A stretch of DNA of 64,000 nt from Chryseobacterium nakagawai (GCF_900637665.1 NZ_LR134386.1:3836501-3900500), one strand, 5' to 3'; numbered from the stretch's first letter, positions 46,944-55,806 are shown. The notes: generated from the sequence alone by a model not told the origin. A program made the numbers and translations.

Positions 46944-47028
46944 GTTTCAATATTATTCCCAAATTTTGGCATATCAACAATAGATGCAACTCCGAATCAA
47001 ATAGTGAGAACTTCTAAACGGCTATGCT

Positions 47029-47874
47029 ATGAAAATCGTGTTGAATAAAATATTAGCGCAAATTCATCATCAGGAAGAGAAATTTTCTTCTCAAATGATG
47101 CCAACGGCGGAAGAGGCTTATCAAATGACCCTGTTCCTAAAGGAAATGTTGTTCAATATAAAAGCCCAAGTCATACAGGATGGATTTACAAATGAGCAGC
47201 AAGAAATTGACTTTTTCAAGAACATTAAACCACAAATCTTAGGGAAGCTCATTTACTATAACAAAGTCTTCCGCATCGAAACTACCTGCCCTGTAAGCAA
47301 TGGTAAAATACATCAAAGCTATTATGAGAACCAATTAAAAGCCCTCAAATCAGAATATAAAGAAAGGATTTGCAATGAGGATTTTTACAGATATTACCGT
47401 GCAGTCAGGACAGACCGTGACCATACTTATTTCAGGCTCGGACAAATCAATTACCACGATGGATTAAAGAGTGGTGTATTTGAAATTGACCTTAGTTTTT
47501 CAACATATTATGATAACAAGATAGCCTATATTATAGCGAACGAATTACTTTATATTTATATGCTTACTAAAATCAGCCCCAAAGAAAATCCAGATTTAAT
47601 TTTATTAAATGGAGAAGCAAACAAGGATATTTCGTGGACAAATTCTCAAAATGCACTTATCGAACTGATATACGCCCTGTATGCTTCAAATTCCATTGCA
47701 TACGGAAAAATAGGCATCCGAAAATTAGCATTGATTTTTCAAGTGCTATTCCGAACTCCCTTAAACGATATACATCACTCTTTCCACCGAATGAAAACAA
47801 GGGCAGGCTCCCGAACGGCATTTTTAGACCAGCTCAAAATATCCCTCGAAGAATATATGGATAAAGACCTTTAA
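47029..47874 (+). CDS. rteC: RteC family regulator of element excision
   Basis: A 281-residue RteC-like protein. Recognisable segments are EIDFFKNIKPQILGKLIYYN near residue 65, ICNEDFYRYYRAVRTDRDHT near 120, the IAYIIANELLYIYML helix and, near the end, WTNSQNALIELIYALYASNS with LRTAF-like DNA-binding helices. In CTnDOT, RteC binds upstream of the excision operon and activates it. Here it is directly followed by a strong terminator, a control region with TTGGCA pairs and the excisionase-like genes, which fits that role. No rteA/rteB sensor pair is present upstream. A second member lies at 61221. Confidence 0.9.
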   Translation: MKIVLNKILAQIHHQEEKFSSQMMPTAEEAYQMTLFLKEMLFNIKAQVIQDGFTNEQQEIDFFKNIKPQILGKLIYYNKVFRIETTCPVSNGKIHQSYYENQLKALKSEYKERICNEDFYRYYRAVRTDRDHTYFRLGQINYHDGLKSGVFEIDLSFSTYYDNKIAYIIANELLYIYMLTKISPKENPDLILLNGEANKDISWTNSQNALIELIYALYASNSIAYGKIGIRKLALIFQVLFRTPLNDIHHSFHRMKTRAGSRTAFLDQLKISLEEYMDKDL

Positions 47875-47897
47875 CTGTTTCAATACAGTGATTTCAA

Positions 47898-47927
47898 AGC
47901 AGTACACAATATGTACTGCTTTTTTTT
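47898..47927 (+). terminator. Rho-independent terminator of rteC
   Basis: AGCAGTACA and TGTACTGCT form a perfect 9-bp stem with a 5-nt loop and an 8-T tail. Confidence 0.92.
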
Positions 47928-47942
47928 GCCCATATCTGCCAA

Positions 47943-48068
47943 TTGGCAAATGTTGGCAAATTCCTGTTACAAAATACTCAAAATGCCCTGAACCCCTTAT
48001 TAAACAAGGGGTTTGCCTAATTGTAAAAATTTTTAAAAAACCGCCAAACCAATTGGCAAGGATTGGCA
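47943..48068 (+). promoter_or_regulatory. Paired TTGGCA repeats, candidate RteC operators of the excision operon
   Basis: TTGGCA occurs at 47943 and 47953, and again at 48053 and 48063: two pairs, each with 10-bp periodicity and 110 bp apart. Each pair is preceded by CCAA, making a CCAATTGG palindrome. Between them is a hairpin AACCCCTT/AAGGGGTT (47991-48013). The proximal pair ends about 20 bp before a weak -7 box with no -33 box, a position that suits an activator site. Confidence 0.6.
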
Positions 48069-48089
48069 GACAAACACTGCCACCTTTAA

Positions 48090-48097
48090 CAATTTTG
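48090..48097 (+). promoter_or_regulatory. Weak -7 box of the excision operon
   Basis: CAATTTTG differs from TAnnTTTG at one base and lies 27 bp before the ATG at 48124; there is no -33 TTTG. A weak core promoter is expected if RteC-dependent activation is needed. Confidence 0.4.
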
Positions 48098-48123
48098 CAT
48101 AGTGAACATTTAAAAGCTGTGCA

Positions 48124-48477
48124 ATGAAAATTATAACAATTGAAGAAGAAGCGTGGCAACAGCTAAACAGCCGTATCAATGCCATTGCCGACTACTTGAA
48201 AAGATTGGGCGATACCAGCTATGATGACCTGTGGCTCAATAACCACGAGGTATGCCAATACCTACACATCAGCGAAAAGACCTTATGGCGTATGCGAACC
48301 AAAGGCGAGATTGCTTATTCAAAAATCTACGGTCAGTATTTCTACACCATAGGAGCAATTAAGGATATGCTCAATGCCAATGCCATACAGAGCAGTGATG
48401 AATTTGTGCAGGAGCTTATGGCAAAAGGCAAAAGCTATATCGAAAAAGGCAGAAAGCTAAAGACAGATAAAAAATAG
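48124..48477 (+). CDS. Excisionase-like HTH protein (Xis2c position)
   Basis: A 117-residue protein with a winged HTH of the excisionase/MerR type: LWLNNHEVCQYLHISEKTLW followed by RMRTKGEIAYSKIYGQYFYT. A helical N-terminus with VIEEEAW-like charged residues and a lysine-rich tail complete it. By place and size it corresponds to xis2c of CTnDOT-type elements, which promotes excision. It is the first gene of the operon and lies directly downstream of the TTGGCA pairs. Confidence 0.8.
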   Translation: MKIITIEEEAWQQLNSRINAIADYLKRLGDTSYDDLWLNNHEVCQYLHISEKTLWRMRTKGEIAYSKIYGQYFYTIGAIKDMLNANAIQSSDEFVQELMAKGKSYIEKGRKLKTDKK

Positions 48478-48503
48478 GTATGAACCCTTAAAAGTATATC
48501 CCT

Positions 48504-48794
48504 ATGAATATTGACAGAATGGAATTTTTGGCGTGGATGGAACGCTTAATGGGTCGCTTGGATATGCTGGGCGACAATATAGATGAACTGCAAAAGAAAC
48601 GCAACAGCATAGACGGCGAGGAATTGCTGGATAATCAGGATTTGCTTCAAATGCTTAAAATCAGCAACCGCTCCCTGCAACGGTATCGCTCCATTGGCAA
48701 ACTACCCTATTATACCATAAGCGGAAAATTGTATTACAAGCTATCCGATGTACATCAGTTCATTAGAGAGAGTTTTAACCCACCCTCAAAATGA
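48504..48794 (+). CDS. Excisionase-like HTH protein (Xis2d position)
   Basis: A 96-residue protein with HTH LLDNQDLLQMLKISNRSLQR and wing YRSIGKLPYYTISGKLYYKL. It follows the first HTH gene by 26 bp and is related to it; the pair matches xis2c-xis2d of CTnDOT-type elements. The mostly basic, short form suits a DNA-bending recombination directionality factor. Confidence 0.8.
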   Translation: MNIDRMEFLAWMERLMGRLDMLGDNIDELQKKRNSIDGEELLDNQDLLQMLKISNRSLQRYRSIGKLPYYTISGKLYYKLSDVHQFIRESFNPPSK

Positions 48795-48892
48795 ACGCCA
48801 ATGAAAGACAAAGACTGCCTTTGAGTGCCACATTGGGCAATACAGCCAACGCTTAATTTACATTCGGCGGTAAACTTTAAATTTTTCAGATT

Positions 48893-50368
48893 ATGAGCGA
48901 AGAAACAACAAATAAGCAGGAAATGCCTGAACAATTATCGGACATATTATTGGTGCTGGATAAAGAAAAAATGAAAATCCAAGCCGTAAAGAGTATTGAC
49001 GAGAACGGGAAAATGGAAACCGTTGAACCCACGAAGAAAAACCAAAACCAGTTTATGCGTGTGGACAAAAGTGGCGATTTCTTTTCCAATTTCTTCTCCA
49101 ATTTTTTCAGCCAGTTAAAGAACCCTACCAATTTTTCATTCTTCAAAGTGCCTGCACCTGTCGCAGTTGAAAAAGCACAGGAAATGCAAAAGCAGGTTGA
49201 TAAGCCCACTCCCGAAGGAGAAAAAGTGATGAAAGAACACGAAGTAAAAACAGAACCGCAACAGGATAAAAAACAAGAAAATCAAAATAATATGGCAACA
49301 ACACAAACAACACCGGAAGCGAGCGAATACCGCTACAAGCCGGAGCAGATTGATTGGGACACAATGAACAATCTCGGATTAAGTAAGGAATATCTTGAAA
49401 AGAGAAACCTGCTTGAACCTTTATTGAAAGGTTATAAAACTAATGAACTCTTACCGATTGGTGTTAACCTCGGTGGTACTATTCTCCGCACGGATGCCCG
49501 CCTGTCTTTACAGCAAGCCGAAGACGGAAAAGTTGTAGTAGGAATACACGGCATCAAAAAAGAACCCAACTTGCATTTTGAATTTTTCGGACACAAGTTT
49601 ACGGATGAGGACAAAAAAAACCTGCTCGAAACAGGCAATATGGGGCGTGTAGTTAACCTGACCAACACCAAAACGGGCGAACTGATGCCGTCGATTATCA
49701 GTATAGACAGGCTGACAAATGATGTAATTGCGTTGCGGACGGATTTCATAAAAATTCCCGATGAAATTAAAGGCGTGAAACTGAACGATGAGCAAAAGCA
49801 AACTTTAATGGAGGGTAAACCACTAAAGTTAGAGGGTATGATTTCCACCAAAGGAACGGAGTTTTCGGCAACGGTACAGTTCAATGCAGACAAGCGTTAT
49901 GTTGAGTTCCTGTTTGACCGCAATAACTCCAACAGGCAGACCCAAAGCAATGGGCAAACTCAAAACAACGGACAAAGCAATCAGCAAAGCCAGCCGCAGG
50001 AAGCTCCAAAAACATTCAGGGGCAAAGAACTGACCGATGAGCAGCATAAGGATTTCAAAGCCGGGCAAACCGTTTACATTGACGGATTGAAAGATAAGAA
50101 AGGACAACCGTATCAGGGTTATATCACTTTCAACAAAGAAACCGGAAAAACTGATTTTGCCTTTCCAAGCCAAGTTAAGGCACAGGCAAAACCTATCGAA
50201 GCCCATAAAACACAAACTGCCGTCAATTCAGAGGGCAAAACCAACGAAGCGACCAAAAACATCAAAGAGCCTTTGAAGTCGGGGCAACAAAGACCGAAAA
50301 ACAAACAACAGCAGGAACAACAGGAAAAGCCGAAAGCTCCTGCAAAATCCAAAGGCGTAAAAAGGTAA
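48893..50368 (+). CDS. DUF4099/DUF3945 domain protein of integrative elements
   Basis: A 491-residue soluble protein. The first 150 residues are low complexity and acidic-lysine rich. The DUF4099-like region starts at YKPEQIDWDTMNNLGLSKEY. DUF3945-like repeats follow (KFTDEDKKNLLETGNMGRVV, KLNDEQKQTLMEGKPLKLEG, and a third copy after a Gln/Asn-rich linker). The C-terminus is lysine and glutamine rich. It lies where orf3 lies in the CTnDOT excision operon and ends 6 bp before topB. Its biochemical role is unknown. Confidence 0.85.
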   Translation: MSEETTNKQEMPEQLSDILLVLDKEKMKIQAVKSIDENGKMETVEPTKKNQNQFMRVDKSGDFFSNFFSNFFSQLKNPTNFSFFKVPAPVAVEKAQEMQKQVDKPTPEGEKVMKEHEVKTEPQQDKKQENQNNMATTQTTPEASEYRYKPEQIDWDTMNNLGLSKEYLEKRNLLEPLLKGYKTNELLPIGVNLGGTILRTDARLSLQQAEDGKVVVGIHGIKKEPNLHFEFFGHKFTDEDKKNLLETGNMGRVVNLTNTKTGELMPSIISIDRLTNDVIALRTDFIKIPDEIKGVKLNDEQKQTLMEGKPLKLEGMISTKGTEFSATVQFNADKRYVEFLFDRNNSNRQTQSNGQTQNNGQSNQQSQPQEAPKTFRGKELTDEQHKDFKAGQTVYIDGLKDKKGQPYQGYITFNKETGKTDFAFPSQVKAQAKPIEAHKTQTAVNSEGKTNEATKNIKEPLKSGQQRPKNKQQQEQQEKPKAPAKSKGVKR

Positions 50369-50374
50369 TCAAGT

Positions 50375-52459
50375 ATGAAAACAATCATTGCAGAAAAACC
50401 AATCGTAGCAAGGGAAATAGCCGGACTTGTGGGAGCATCCAATAAAAAGGACGGCTACCTGACAGGTAACGGCTATTTTGTTACGTGGGCATTCGGTCAT
50501 TTGATAGGATTGGGAATGCCCGAAGATTACGGGGTTTCGGGATTTGATAAAGCATCATTGCCAATGCTCCCAAACCCGTTTTTGCTGACCGTCCGGAAAG
50601 TGAAAAAAGACAAAGGTTATACAGCGGATACGGGTGCATTAAAGCAACTGAAAGTCATCGAACAGCTTTTTAACCGTAGTAACAGCATCATTGTAGCCAC
50701 CGATGCGGGACGTGAGGGCGAACTCATTTTCAGGTACATTTATGAATACCTGAAATGCAACAAGCCTTTTGAACGGCTTTGGATTAGTTCGCTTACCGAA
50801 AAAGCCATTAAGCAAGGGTTTGATAACCTCAAAGATGGAAAACAGTTTGATGGATTGTACCAGGCGGCACAAGGCAGAAGCCGTGCCGATTGGCTCGTGG
50901 GCATCAATGCTACACAGGCGTTGAGCATAGCCGCAGGAAATGGCATTTATTCGCTCGGAAGAGTGCAAACGCCTACACTGGCTTTGATATGCAAACGCTA
51001 TTTGGAAAACAAAAATTTCTCGGTAAAGAAATACTGGCAGATACAGTTATCGCACAACAAAGAACTGATAGATTTTAAAAGCCTTTCCAAAACCAAATGG
51101 GAAGACCAAAAACTTGCCGATGATACGCTGAAAGCCATTCAGCGAAGTAAAACGGCAACGGTTACATCGGTGGAAACCAAAAGCATTACAGAGCAACCGC
51201 CTCTATTGTTCGACCTTACTGGCTTGCAAAAAGAAGCCAACAAAAAGCTGAACCTTTCTGCGGAAGAAACGCTCAATATTGCCCAAAGCCTTTACGAAAG
51301 GAAGTTTATCACATACCCACGCACCGGAAGCAAGTACATTCCTGAAGATATGTGGGCAGAAATCCCCAACCTCGTAAGGGCTTTGCAGGACAGCGAAACC
51401 TGCAAGCAAGCCGTAGGGAAATTGAAATGGGGACGGTTCAATAAACGTATTGTAAACGATTTGCGTGTTACCGACCACCACGGATTATTGATTACTGATA
51501 AAATCCCATCAGCCCTGAACGCAAAGGAAAACTCCGTTTATGATATGATTGCCTTTCGATTGCTCGAAGCCCTTTCACAAGCCTGTATCAAAGAGATAAC
51601 CGATGTAGGTTTACAAGCGTTGCATTATGATTTTACAGTAAAGGGTTGTAAGGTTATAGAAGCAGGCTGGCGTTCCATCAAAGGTAGTTTTTCAGATGAT
51701 AATACCGAACCTGTACAGGATTTGCCCGAACTGAAAAAAGGCGATGAACTAAAAATAAAAGAAGCCTCCGTTTTGGAAAAGAAAACCAAACCACCAGGGC
51801 TTTATACTGAAGCAGGACTTTTGTCGGCTATGGAAACTGCCGGAAAGGAAATCGAAAATGAAGATGAACGCAAGGTTTTACAAAACATCGGTATTGGTAC
51901 TCCGGCTACCAGATCCGCAATAATAGAAACCCTGTTTACCCGCAACTATATCCAACGAGAAAAAAAATCCCTAATCCCTACCGAAAAGGGATTGCAGGTG
52001 TACGAATTGGTCAAAGATCGTAAAATTGCGGATGTGGCAATGACCGCCGAATGGGAATTGGCTTTGCAAAAAATCGAAAATAACGAAGCAGATGCAGAGG
52101 CATTTCAAAAAGAAATGGAAACTTACGCCTCATCTATTACCAATGAATTGTTACAAACTTCCATTGCACAAAACAACCTGCCTAAATTGGTTTGCCCGAA
52201 ATGCAAAAGCCAACAACTCATTATCCGTGATAAAATAGTGAAGTGTCCTGATGAAGTTTGTAATTGGTTACAGTTCCGCAATGTGTGTGGCGTACAAATC
52301 GGCTTAGCCGATATTGAAAACCTTGTCAATAAAAAGAAAACTTCACTTATCAAAGGAATGAAAAGCAAAGCCGGAAAGAAATTCGATGCTTATATCGTGT
52401 TGAATGAGGATTGCAAAACCTCTTTCGAGTTTGCCAAAAATAAAAGCTACAAAAAGTAA
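50375..52459 (+). CDS. topB: DNA topoisomerase III (excision-operon type)
   Basis: A 694-residue type IA topoisomerase. The Toprim domain begins MKTIIAEKPIVAREIAGLVG and contains ATDAGREGELIFRYI; GRVQTPTLALICKRY follows, and the catalytic tyrosine is in FITYPRTGSKYI near residue 315. The C-terminus has a four-cysteine zinc-ribbon segment (CPKCKSQ...CPDEVCNW). In CTnDOT-type elements the equivalent gene (exc) is the last gene of the excision operon. The gene overlaps the following ORF6N gene by one base. Confidence 0.95.
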   Translation: MKTIIAEKPIVAREIAGLVGASNKKDGYLTGNGYFVTWAFGHLIGLGMPEDYGVSGFDKASLPMLPNPFLLTVRKVKKDKGYTADTGALKQLKVIEQLFNRSNSIIVATDAGREGELIFRYIYEYLKCNKPFERLWISSLTEKAIKQGFDNLKDGKQFDGLYQAAQGRSRADWLVGINATQALSIAAGNGIYSLGRVQTPTLALICKRYLENKNFSVKKYWQIQLSHNKELIDFKSLSKTKWEDQKLADDTLKAIQRSKTATVTSVETKSITEQPPLLFDLTGLQKEANKKLNLSAEETLNIAQSLYERKFITYPRTGSKYIPEDMWAEIPNLVRALQDSETCKQAVGKLKWGRFNKRIVNDLRVTDHHGLLITDKIPSALNAKENSVYDMIAFRLLEALSQACIKEITDVGLQALHYDFTVKGCKVIEAGWRSIKGSFSDDNTEPVQDLPELKKGDELKIKEASVLEKKTKPPGLYTEAGLLSAMETAGKEIENEDERKVLQNIGIGTPATRSAIIETLFTRNYIQREKKSLIPTEKGLQVYELVKDRKIADVAMTAEWELALQKIENNEADAEAFQKEMETYASSITNELLQTSIAQNNLPKLVCPKCKSQQLIIRDKIVKCPDEVCNWLQFRNVCGVQIGLADIENLVNKKKTSLIKGMKSKAGKKFDAYIVLNEDCKTSFEFAKNKSYKK

Positions 52460-53340
52460 TGGAAAATAAGCCTACCATTAGCACAAAGGAAATCAGAAAT
52501 CTGATTTATTCCATACGTGGAAAGCAAGTGATGCTGGATAGCGACCTCGCTTCCTTATATCAAGTGGAAACAAAGAACCTCAACAAAGCAGTAAAAAGAA
52601 ATATTGAAAGGTTTCCCGTTTCTTTTTGCTTTCAACTGACCGAAGAGGAAGTTGAAAACTTGAGGTTCCAAATTGGAACCTCAAGTTTAAGCTACGGTGG
52701 AAGACGGTATTTGCCCTATGTTTTTACTGAACAAGGGGTTGCAATGGCTTCTGCCATACTCCGTTCAGATATAGCGGTTAAAGTCAGTGTTGAAATTATG
52801 GAAGCCTTTGTAGAAATGCGACGAATGCTTATCAGCAACGCTTCTTTATTTCATCGTTTGGATAAGATTGAATTGAAGCAGTTAGAAGCCGACCAGAAAT
52901 TTGAGGAAATCTTTAAGGCTTTGGAAAGCGATAAACTCCATAGCGAAAAAGGTATTTTCTATGATGGACAAATATTTGACGCTTATACCTTTATTTCTGA
53001 TATTATCCGAAGTGCCAAAATTTCAATTATACTCATTGATAATTATGTTGACGATACAGTCCTCACATTGCTTGGGAAGCGTGAGCAATCAGTAACTGTA
53101 AAGATTTATACTAAAAATATCAGTAACCAATTACATCTTGATCTGCAACGCTACAACAGCCAATATCCTGCTATTGAAATTGAGCTCTTATCTGATGCTC
53201 ATGACCGATTTCTGATTATTGACCATACAGAACTTTACCACATCGGGGCATCACTCAAAGACCTGGGCAAAAAATGGTTTGCCTTTTCAAGAATAGATAT
53301 TGAGATTGGCAGGATGCTACAAATCTTAAATAACCAATAA
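52459..53340 (+). CDS. ORF6N-domain protein with a PLD-like C-terminal region
   Basis: A 293-residue protein. Residues 8-110 form an ORF6N domain (IRGKQVMLDSDLASLYQVET, YLPYVFTEQGVAMASAIL), the kind of DNA-binding head common in phages and mobile elements. After a helical linker, residues 170-290 (FISDIIRSAKISIILIDNYV, then HDRFLIIDHTELYHIGASL) resemble a phospholipase D-like half-domain, but with HxDR where HxK is expected. It overlaps topB by one base and so is co-translated. The coding sequence contains a long perfect palindrome (52656-52688). Confidence 0.85.
   Translation: MENKPTISTKEIRNLIYSIRGKQVMLDSDLASLYQVETKNLNKAVKRNIERFPVSFCFQLTEEEVENLRFQIGTSSLSYGGRRYLPYVFTEQGVAMASAILRSDIAVKVSVEIMEAFVEMRRMLISNASLFHRLDKIELKQLEADQKFEEIFKALESDKLHSEKGIFYDGQIFDAYTFISDIIRSAKISIILIDNYVDDTVLTLLGKREQSVTVKIYTKNISNQLHLDLQRYNSQYPAIEIELLSDAHDRFLIIDHTELYHIGASLKDLGKKWFAFSRIDIEIGRMLQILNNQ
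52656..52688. repeat. Perfect 16-bp-arm palindrome inside the ORF6N gene
   Basis: AAACTTGAGGTTCCAA is followed after one base by its exact inverse. It encodes part of the loop between the two halves of the ORF6N domain. Confidence 0.9.
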
Positions 53341-53348
53341 AATTTACT

Positions 53349-53828
53349 TTATTTCACTCGCTTCATTGAAAAAGTTTGCTTACGCTCCTGTTCGTTTTTA
53401 GTTCCTGATATTTCAGCTACTAAAGTGTTCGTGTCAGTGTTGGTATAAGAAATGATTTGCGGAAAGTCGTGTTGCAGATTTTCAAATATCATTTGATTTT
53501 CCGAAATGAGTTTGGCTGTAAAACGTACAGGTAAACCATCATTCTGATTTTTGACTGTCGGAATATAAAACAGCACTTCTTGCTCTTGCACCAATCGTAT
53601 GGTTTCAAAAACAATGGTGTCTTTGTCTTTTACGATATAGCTCATTCCTGAAAGTTCATTGTCGCTTATTTTTTTCCACGTTTCGTAAATAGTACCTTTC
53701 AGGGTCTTGTTCTCCCAAGTTCCGATAAGCCATTGTGTTTTTTTGATGTCATCTGTCTGTTTTATAGTCCAAGCACAAATCAAGAGCAAACCGATAACAG
53801 CGATAAATAGTTTTGTTCCTGTCTTCAT
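53349..53828 (-). CDS. DUF6265-like exported protein
   Basis: A 159-residue protein with a hydrophobic N-terminus LFIAVIGLLLICAWTI (signal or anchor). The remainder, QWLIGTWENKTLKGTIYETW, NELSGMSYIVKDKDTIVFET and FENLQHDFPQIISYTNT, has the pattern of DUF6265 lipocalin-like barrels. The ATG at 53828 lies at the signal; the frame extends upstream into the VOC gene. It is the last of three minus-strand cargo genes and lies 4 bp after the VOC gene. Function is unknown. Confidence 0.75.
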   Translation of the reverse strand: MKTGTKLFIAVIGLLLICAWTIKQTDDIKKTQWLIGTWENKTLKGTIYETWKKISDNELSGMSYIVKDKDTIVFETIRLVQEQEVLFYIPTVKNQNDGLPVRFTAKLISENQMIFENLQHDFPQIISYTNTDTNTLVAEISGTKNEQERKQTFSMKRVK

Positions 53829-53832
53829 CGTT

Positions 53833-54318
53833 TTACTGTGCTGAATGTAGTCCCAATTTGTTTCCTTCCGTGTCAATGAATAAAGCGAAGTAGCCCATTT
53901 CAGGACTGATTTCAGTTTTTGGAACGATTACTTGTCCGCCATTTTGTGCAACTTTGTCAAGCATTGGTTGCAAGTCGTTACCTGCATTGAGATAGAGAAC
54001 AGCACCGTCTGTTGTTGGTTTGTAATCGTTACCTTTTACCAAAACCACGTTTACCGTACCTTCGTCGTTCGGTAAAACACCCATTTGATTTCCGTCCATT
54101 TCCATTTCTTCAATAGCAATGCCTAAAACAGTTTGATAAAATTTTACTGCTCTTGCAAAGTCTGTTACCGAAATTTCTACAATTGAAATTAAGTTGTTCA
54201 TATCATTTACTTTTTTAGTTTGTATATTTTCTGCTTTTTCTTCTTTGTTTTTTGTGTCGTTGCAAGCCAAAAAGCCAATTGCAATCAGCATTACAACACT
54301 TGCTATAATCCTTTTCAT
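53833..54318 (-). CDS. VOC-family lipoprotein (glyoxalase-like)
   Basis: A 161-residue protein with a lipoprotein signal (IIASVVMLIAIGFLAC, Cys 19), followed by a VOC domain: ISIVEISVTDFARAVKFYQT, MGVLPNDEGTVNVVLVKG and MGYFALFIDTEGNKLGLHS, the last ending in the usual metal-ligand region. VOC proteins handle small molecules, and some confer resistance to antibiotics or reactive aldehydes. A VOC domain that is also a lipoprotein is less usual. An exact -7 box lies 17 bp upstream. It sits between DUF6265 and an AraC regulator. Confidence 0.85.
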   Translation of the reverse strand: MKRIIASVVMLIAIGFLACNDTKNKEEKAENIQTKKVNDMNNLISIVEISVTDFARAVKFYQTVLGIAIEEMEMDGNQMGVLPNDEGTVNVVLVKGNDYKPTTDGAVLYLNAGNDLQPMLDKVAQNGGQVIVPKTEISPEMGYFALFIDTEGNKLGLHSAQ

Positions 54319-54334
54319 CTTATGAATTTTAATG

Positions 54335-54342
54335 CAAAGTTA
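54335..54342 (-). promoter_or_regulatory. -7 box of the VOC-DUF6265 operon
   Basis: The minus strand reads TAACTTTG, matching TAnnTTTG, directly upstream of the ATG at 54318. Confidence 0.55.
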
Positions 54343-54381
54343 AATTGCGTGAAACTCACGAAATAGTAAAAATACGACACA

Positions 54382-55203
54382 CTAATCGTTCGTGTAAAAA
54401 AGAGAAGATAAAATCATTTGTTCTTTTCCAAGAAACTCTTTTGGCGTTATACCCGTAAATTCTTTGAAGTCTTTAATGAAATGGTTTTGGTCATAATACT
54501 CGCTTTCGTAAGCAATTTCGGTAAATGTTCCCGTCTTTTGGTTGAGCAGTAGTTTTAAGGCGGTTTGCAATCTGACAACCTTTCCTAACTGTTTTGGGCT
54601 CATTCCGATTTGTTTCAAAAATTTCCTTTCGAGCTGTCTGCGTTTCGATAAGTCTTCTTTTAAGATAGCTTTGATTGGCGAACTTCCGCTCGTTGCAATA
54701 AGCGTGTTAACGGTTGATTTTACAATACTGTCAATTGTAGATTTTTCGTTGAGTTTGTCGAATAGAAAAGTTTCGATTATCTCAATTCTTTGTTGTGTGT
54801 CGGTTGCGTGAATGATTTTTTGCTCCAGTTCATTGGCTGTTGATTGCCCGAAAAGTTCAGCTATTGGTGTTTCTTTGTTTTCTAAATTTTTAAGAGGTGT
54901 TTTTATAAAGTTGGCAACTCCATAAGGATAAAAACGAGTTGCAAAACAGTGAACATAACCGAAAGGCTGGATAATGAATGGTTCGGTGATTTGCCCTACG
55001 ACTATTGCTCTTGGCTGAATAATAAATTCATTTTCAGAAGTATATCGTTTTATGTCATCTCCCAATATAAATATCAATTCCATACAGCCGTCAGGAACAA
55101 TCCTTTGTTTTTCTGAACTGTATTCGGCAGGCACTTCCAATGTCCAATAACATTTGATAAGTGATGTTAAGTCTTCACTTGGTTGATAGGTTTGATAGTT
55201 CAT
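54382..55203 (-). CDS. AraC-family transcriptional regulator
   Basis: A 273-residue regulator. The N-terminal DUF6597-like domain starts YQTYQPSEDLTSLIKCYWTL, and the C-terminal AraC HTH pair includes KQIGMSPKQLGKVVRLQTAL and YYDQNHFIKDFKEFTGITPK. It precedes the VOC-DUF6265 pair by 63 bp in the same direction and is likely its regulator. The block is AT-richer than the surrounding element backbone. Confidence 0.9.
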   Translation of the reverse strand: MNYQTYQPSEDLTSLIKCYWTLEVPAEYSSEKQRIVPDGCMELIFILGDDIKRYTSENEFIIQPRAIVVGQITEPFIIQPFGYVHCFATRFYPYGVANFIKTPLKNLENKETPIAELFGQSTANELEQKIIHATDTQQRIEIIETFLFDKLNEKSTIDSIVKSTVNTLIATSGSSPIKAILKEDLSKRRQLERKFLKQIGMSPKQLGKVVRLQTALKLLLNQKTGTFTEIAYESEYYDQNHFIKDFKEFTGITPKEFLGKEQMILSSLFYTND

Positions 55204-55227
55204 TGTGTTATTGTTTATACATCATTG

Positions 55228-55235
55228 CAAAATTA
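55228..55235 (-). promoter_or_regulatory. -7 box of the AraC-type regulator gene
   Basis: The minus strand reads TAATTTTG, an exact TAnnTTTG match, 25 bp before the ATG at 55203. Confidence 0.5.
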
Positions 55236-55368
55236 ATAAATTAATCCGCCTGTATTTTTAATTACGCAAAATCCTGCCATTCAACGCCAAACCATTCAAC
55301 TTCCATAAACGCTTCTGCGATCGGCCCTAAATTTATGGTTCAGGTAACAATTCTAAATAAAATTCTAT

Positions 55369-55806
55369 ATGGATACACAACAAAAAGACCTATCGTATTT
55401 CAGATTACGACTACGGGAACTACTGTATGCCAGTTTTCCTGAAAAGGCATACGACAACAAGTTTATAGAACAACGTTCATCGTGGGCTGCCAATGCTTAT
55501 GAAGGTGCTTTTCGTTCAGGAAACTCCATCGACCAGTGCGATGAGATCGCTAACTACATCCTGTTTGAAGGCTTACACTTCTCCAGGTTCGACACCATTT
55601 TTCAGGTGGTATGCAATGAGTTTGACACCATAATGGCAGACGAGGAACTGCGACCATTCGCACTTAAAATGCTCCCTGTTTGTGAGCCTGTTTTCTCCAG
55701 CTATGAACTAAACGATGACTTCGCAAACGGTCCTGAGTTTGACCTGCTCTATACCGAAATAACCGGAACCATCGCAATCTGGATAGAGGAAAATGGGCTT
55801 CAATAA
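55369..55806 (+). CDS. DUF1896 family protein of conjugative elements
   Basis: A 145-residue acidic protein starting [20 protein letters not shown] with [20 protein letters not shown] and a C-terminus of acidic helices ([17 protein letters not shown]). DUF1896 genes regularly precede the large methylase-helicase gene in Bacteroidota elements. The stop overlaps the start of that gene by 14 bp, indicating translational coupling. Function is not known. Confidence 0.88.
   Translation: MDTQQKDLSYFRLRLRELLYASFPEKAYDNKFIEQRSSWAANAYEGAFRSGNSIDQCDEIANYILFEGLHFSRFDTIFQVVCNEFDTIMADEELRPFALKMLPVCEPVFSSYELNDDFANGPEFDLLYTEITGTIAIWIEENGLQ

Larger units (their letters stand above)
46353..47028. other. 676-bp region spanning leader, element junction and rteC control region
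   Basis: No gene is visible. 46353-46699 is chromosomal leader homologous to 41031-41488. After about 46699 the homology stops. Then come an inverted repeat at 46840-46879 and nested inverted repeats at 46900-46943 upstream of rteC. Confidence 0.6.

Noticed and set aside
47888..48127. 79-codon frame between rteC and the first HTH gene
   Set aside because: It spans the terminator and the TTGGCA control region and is rich in Cys and Pro in a random manner.
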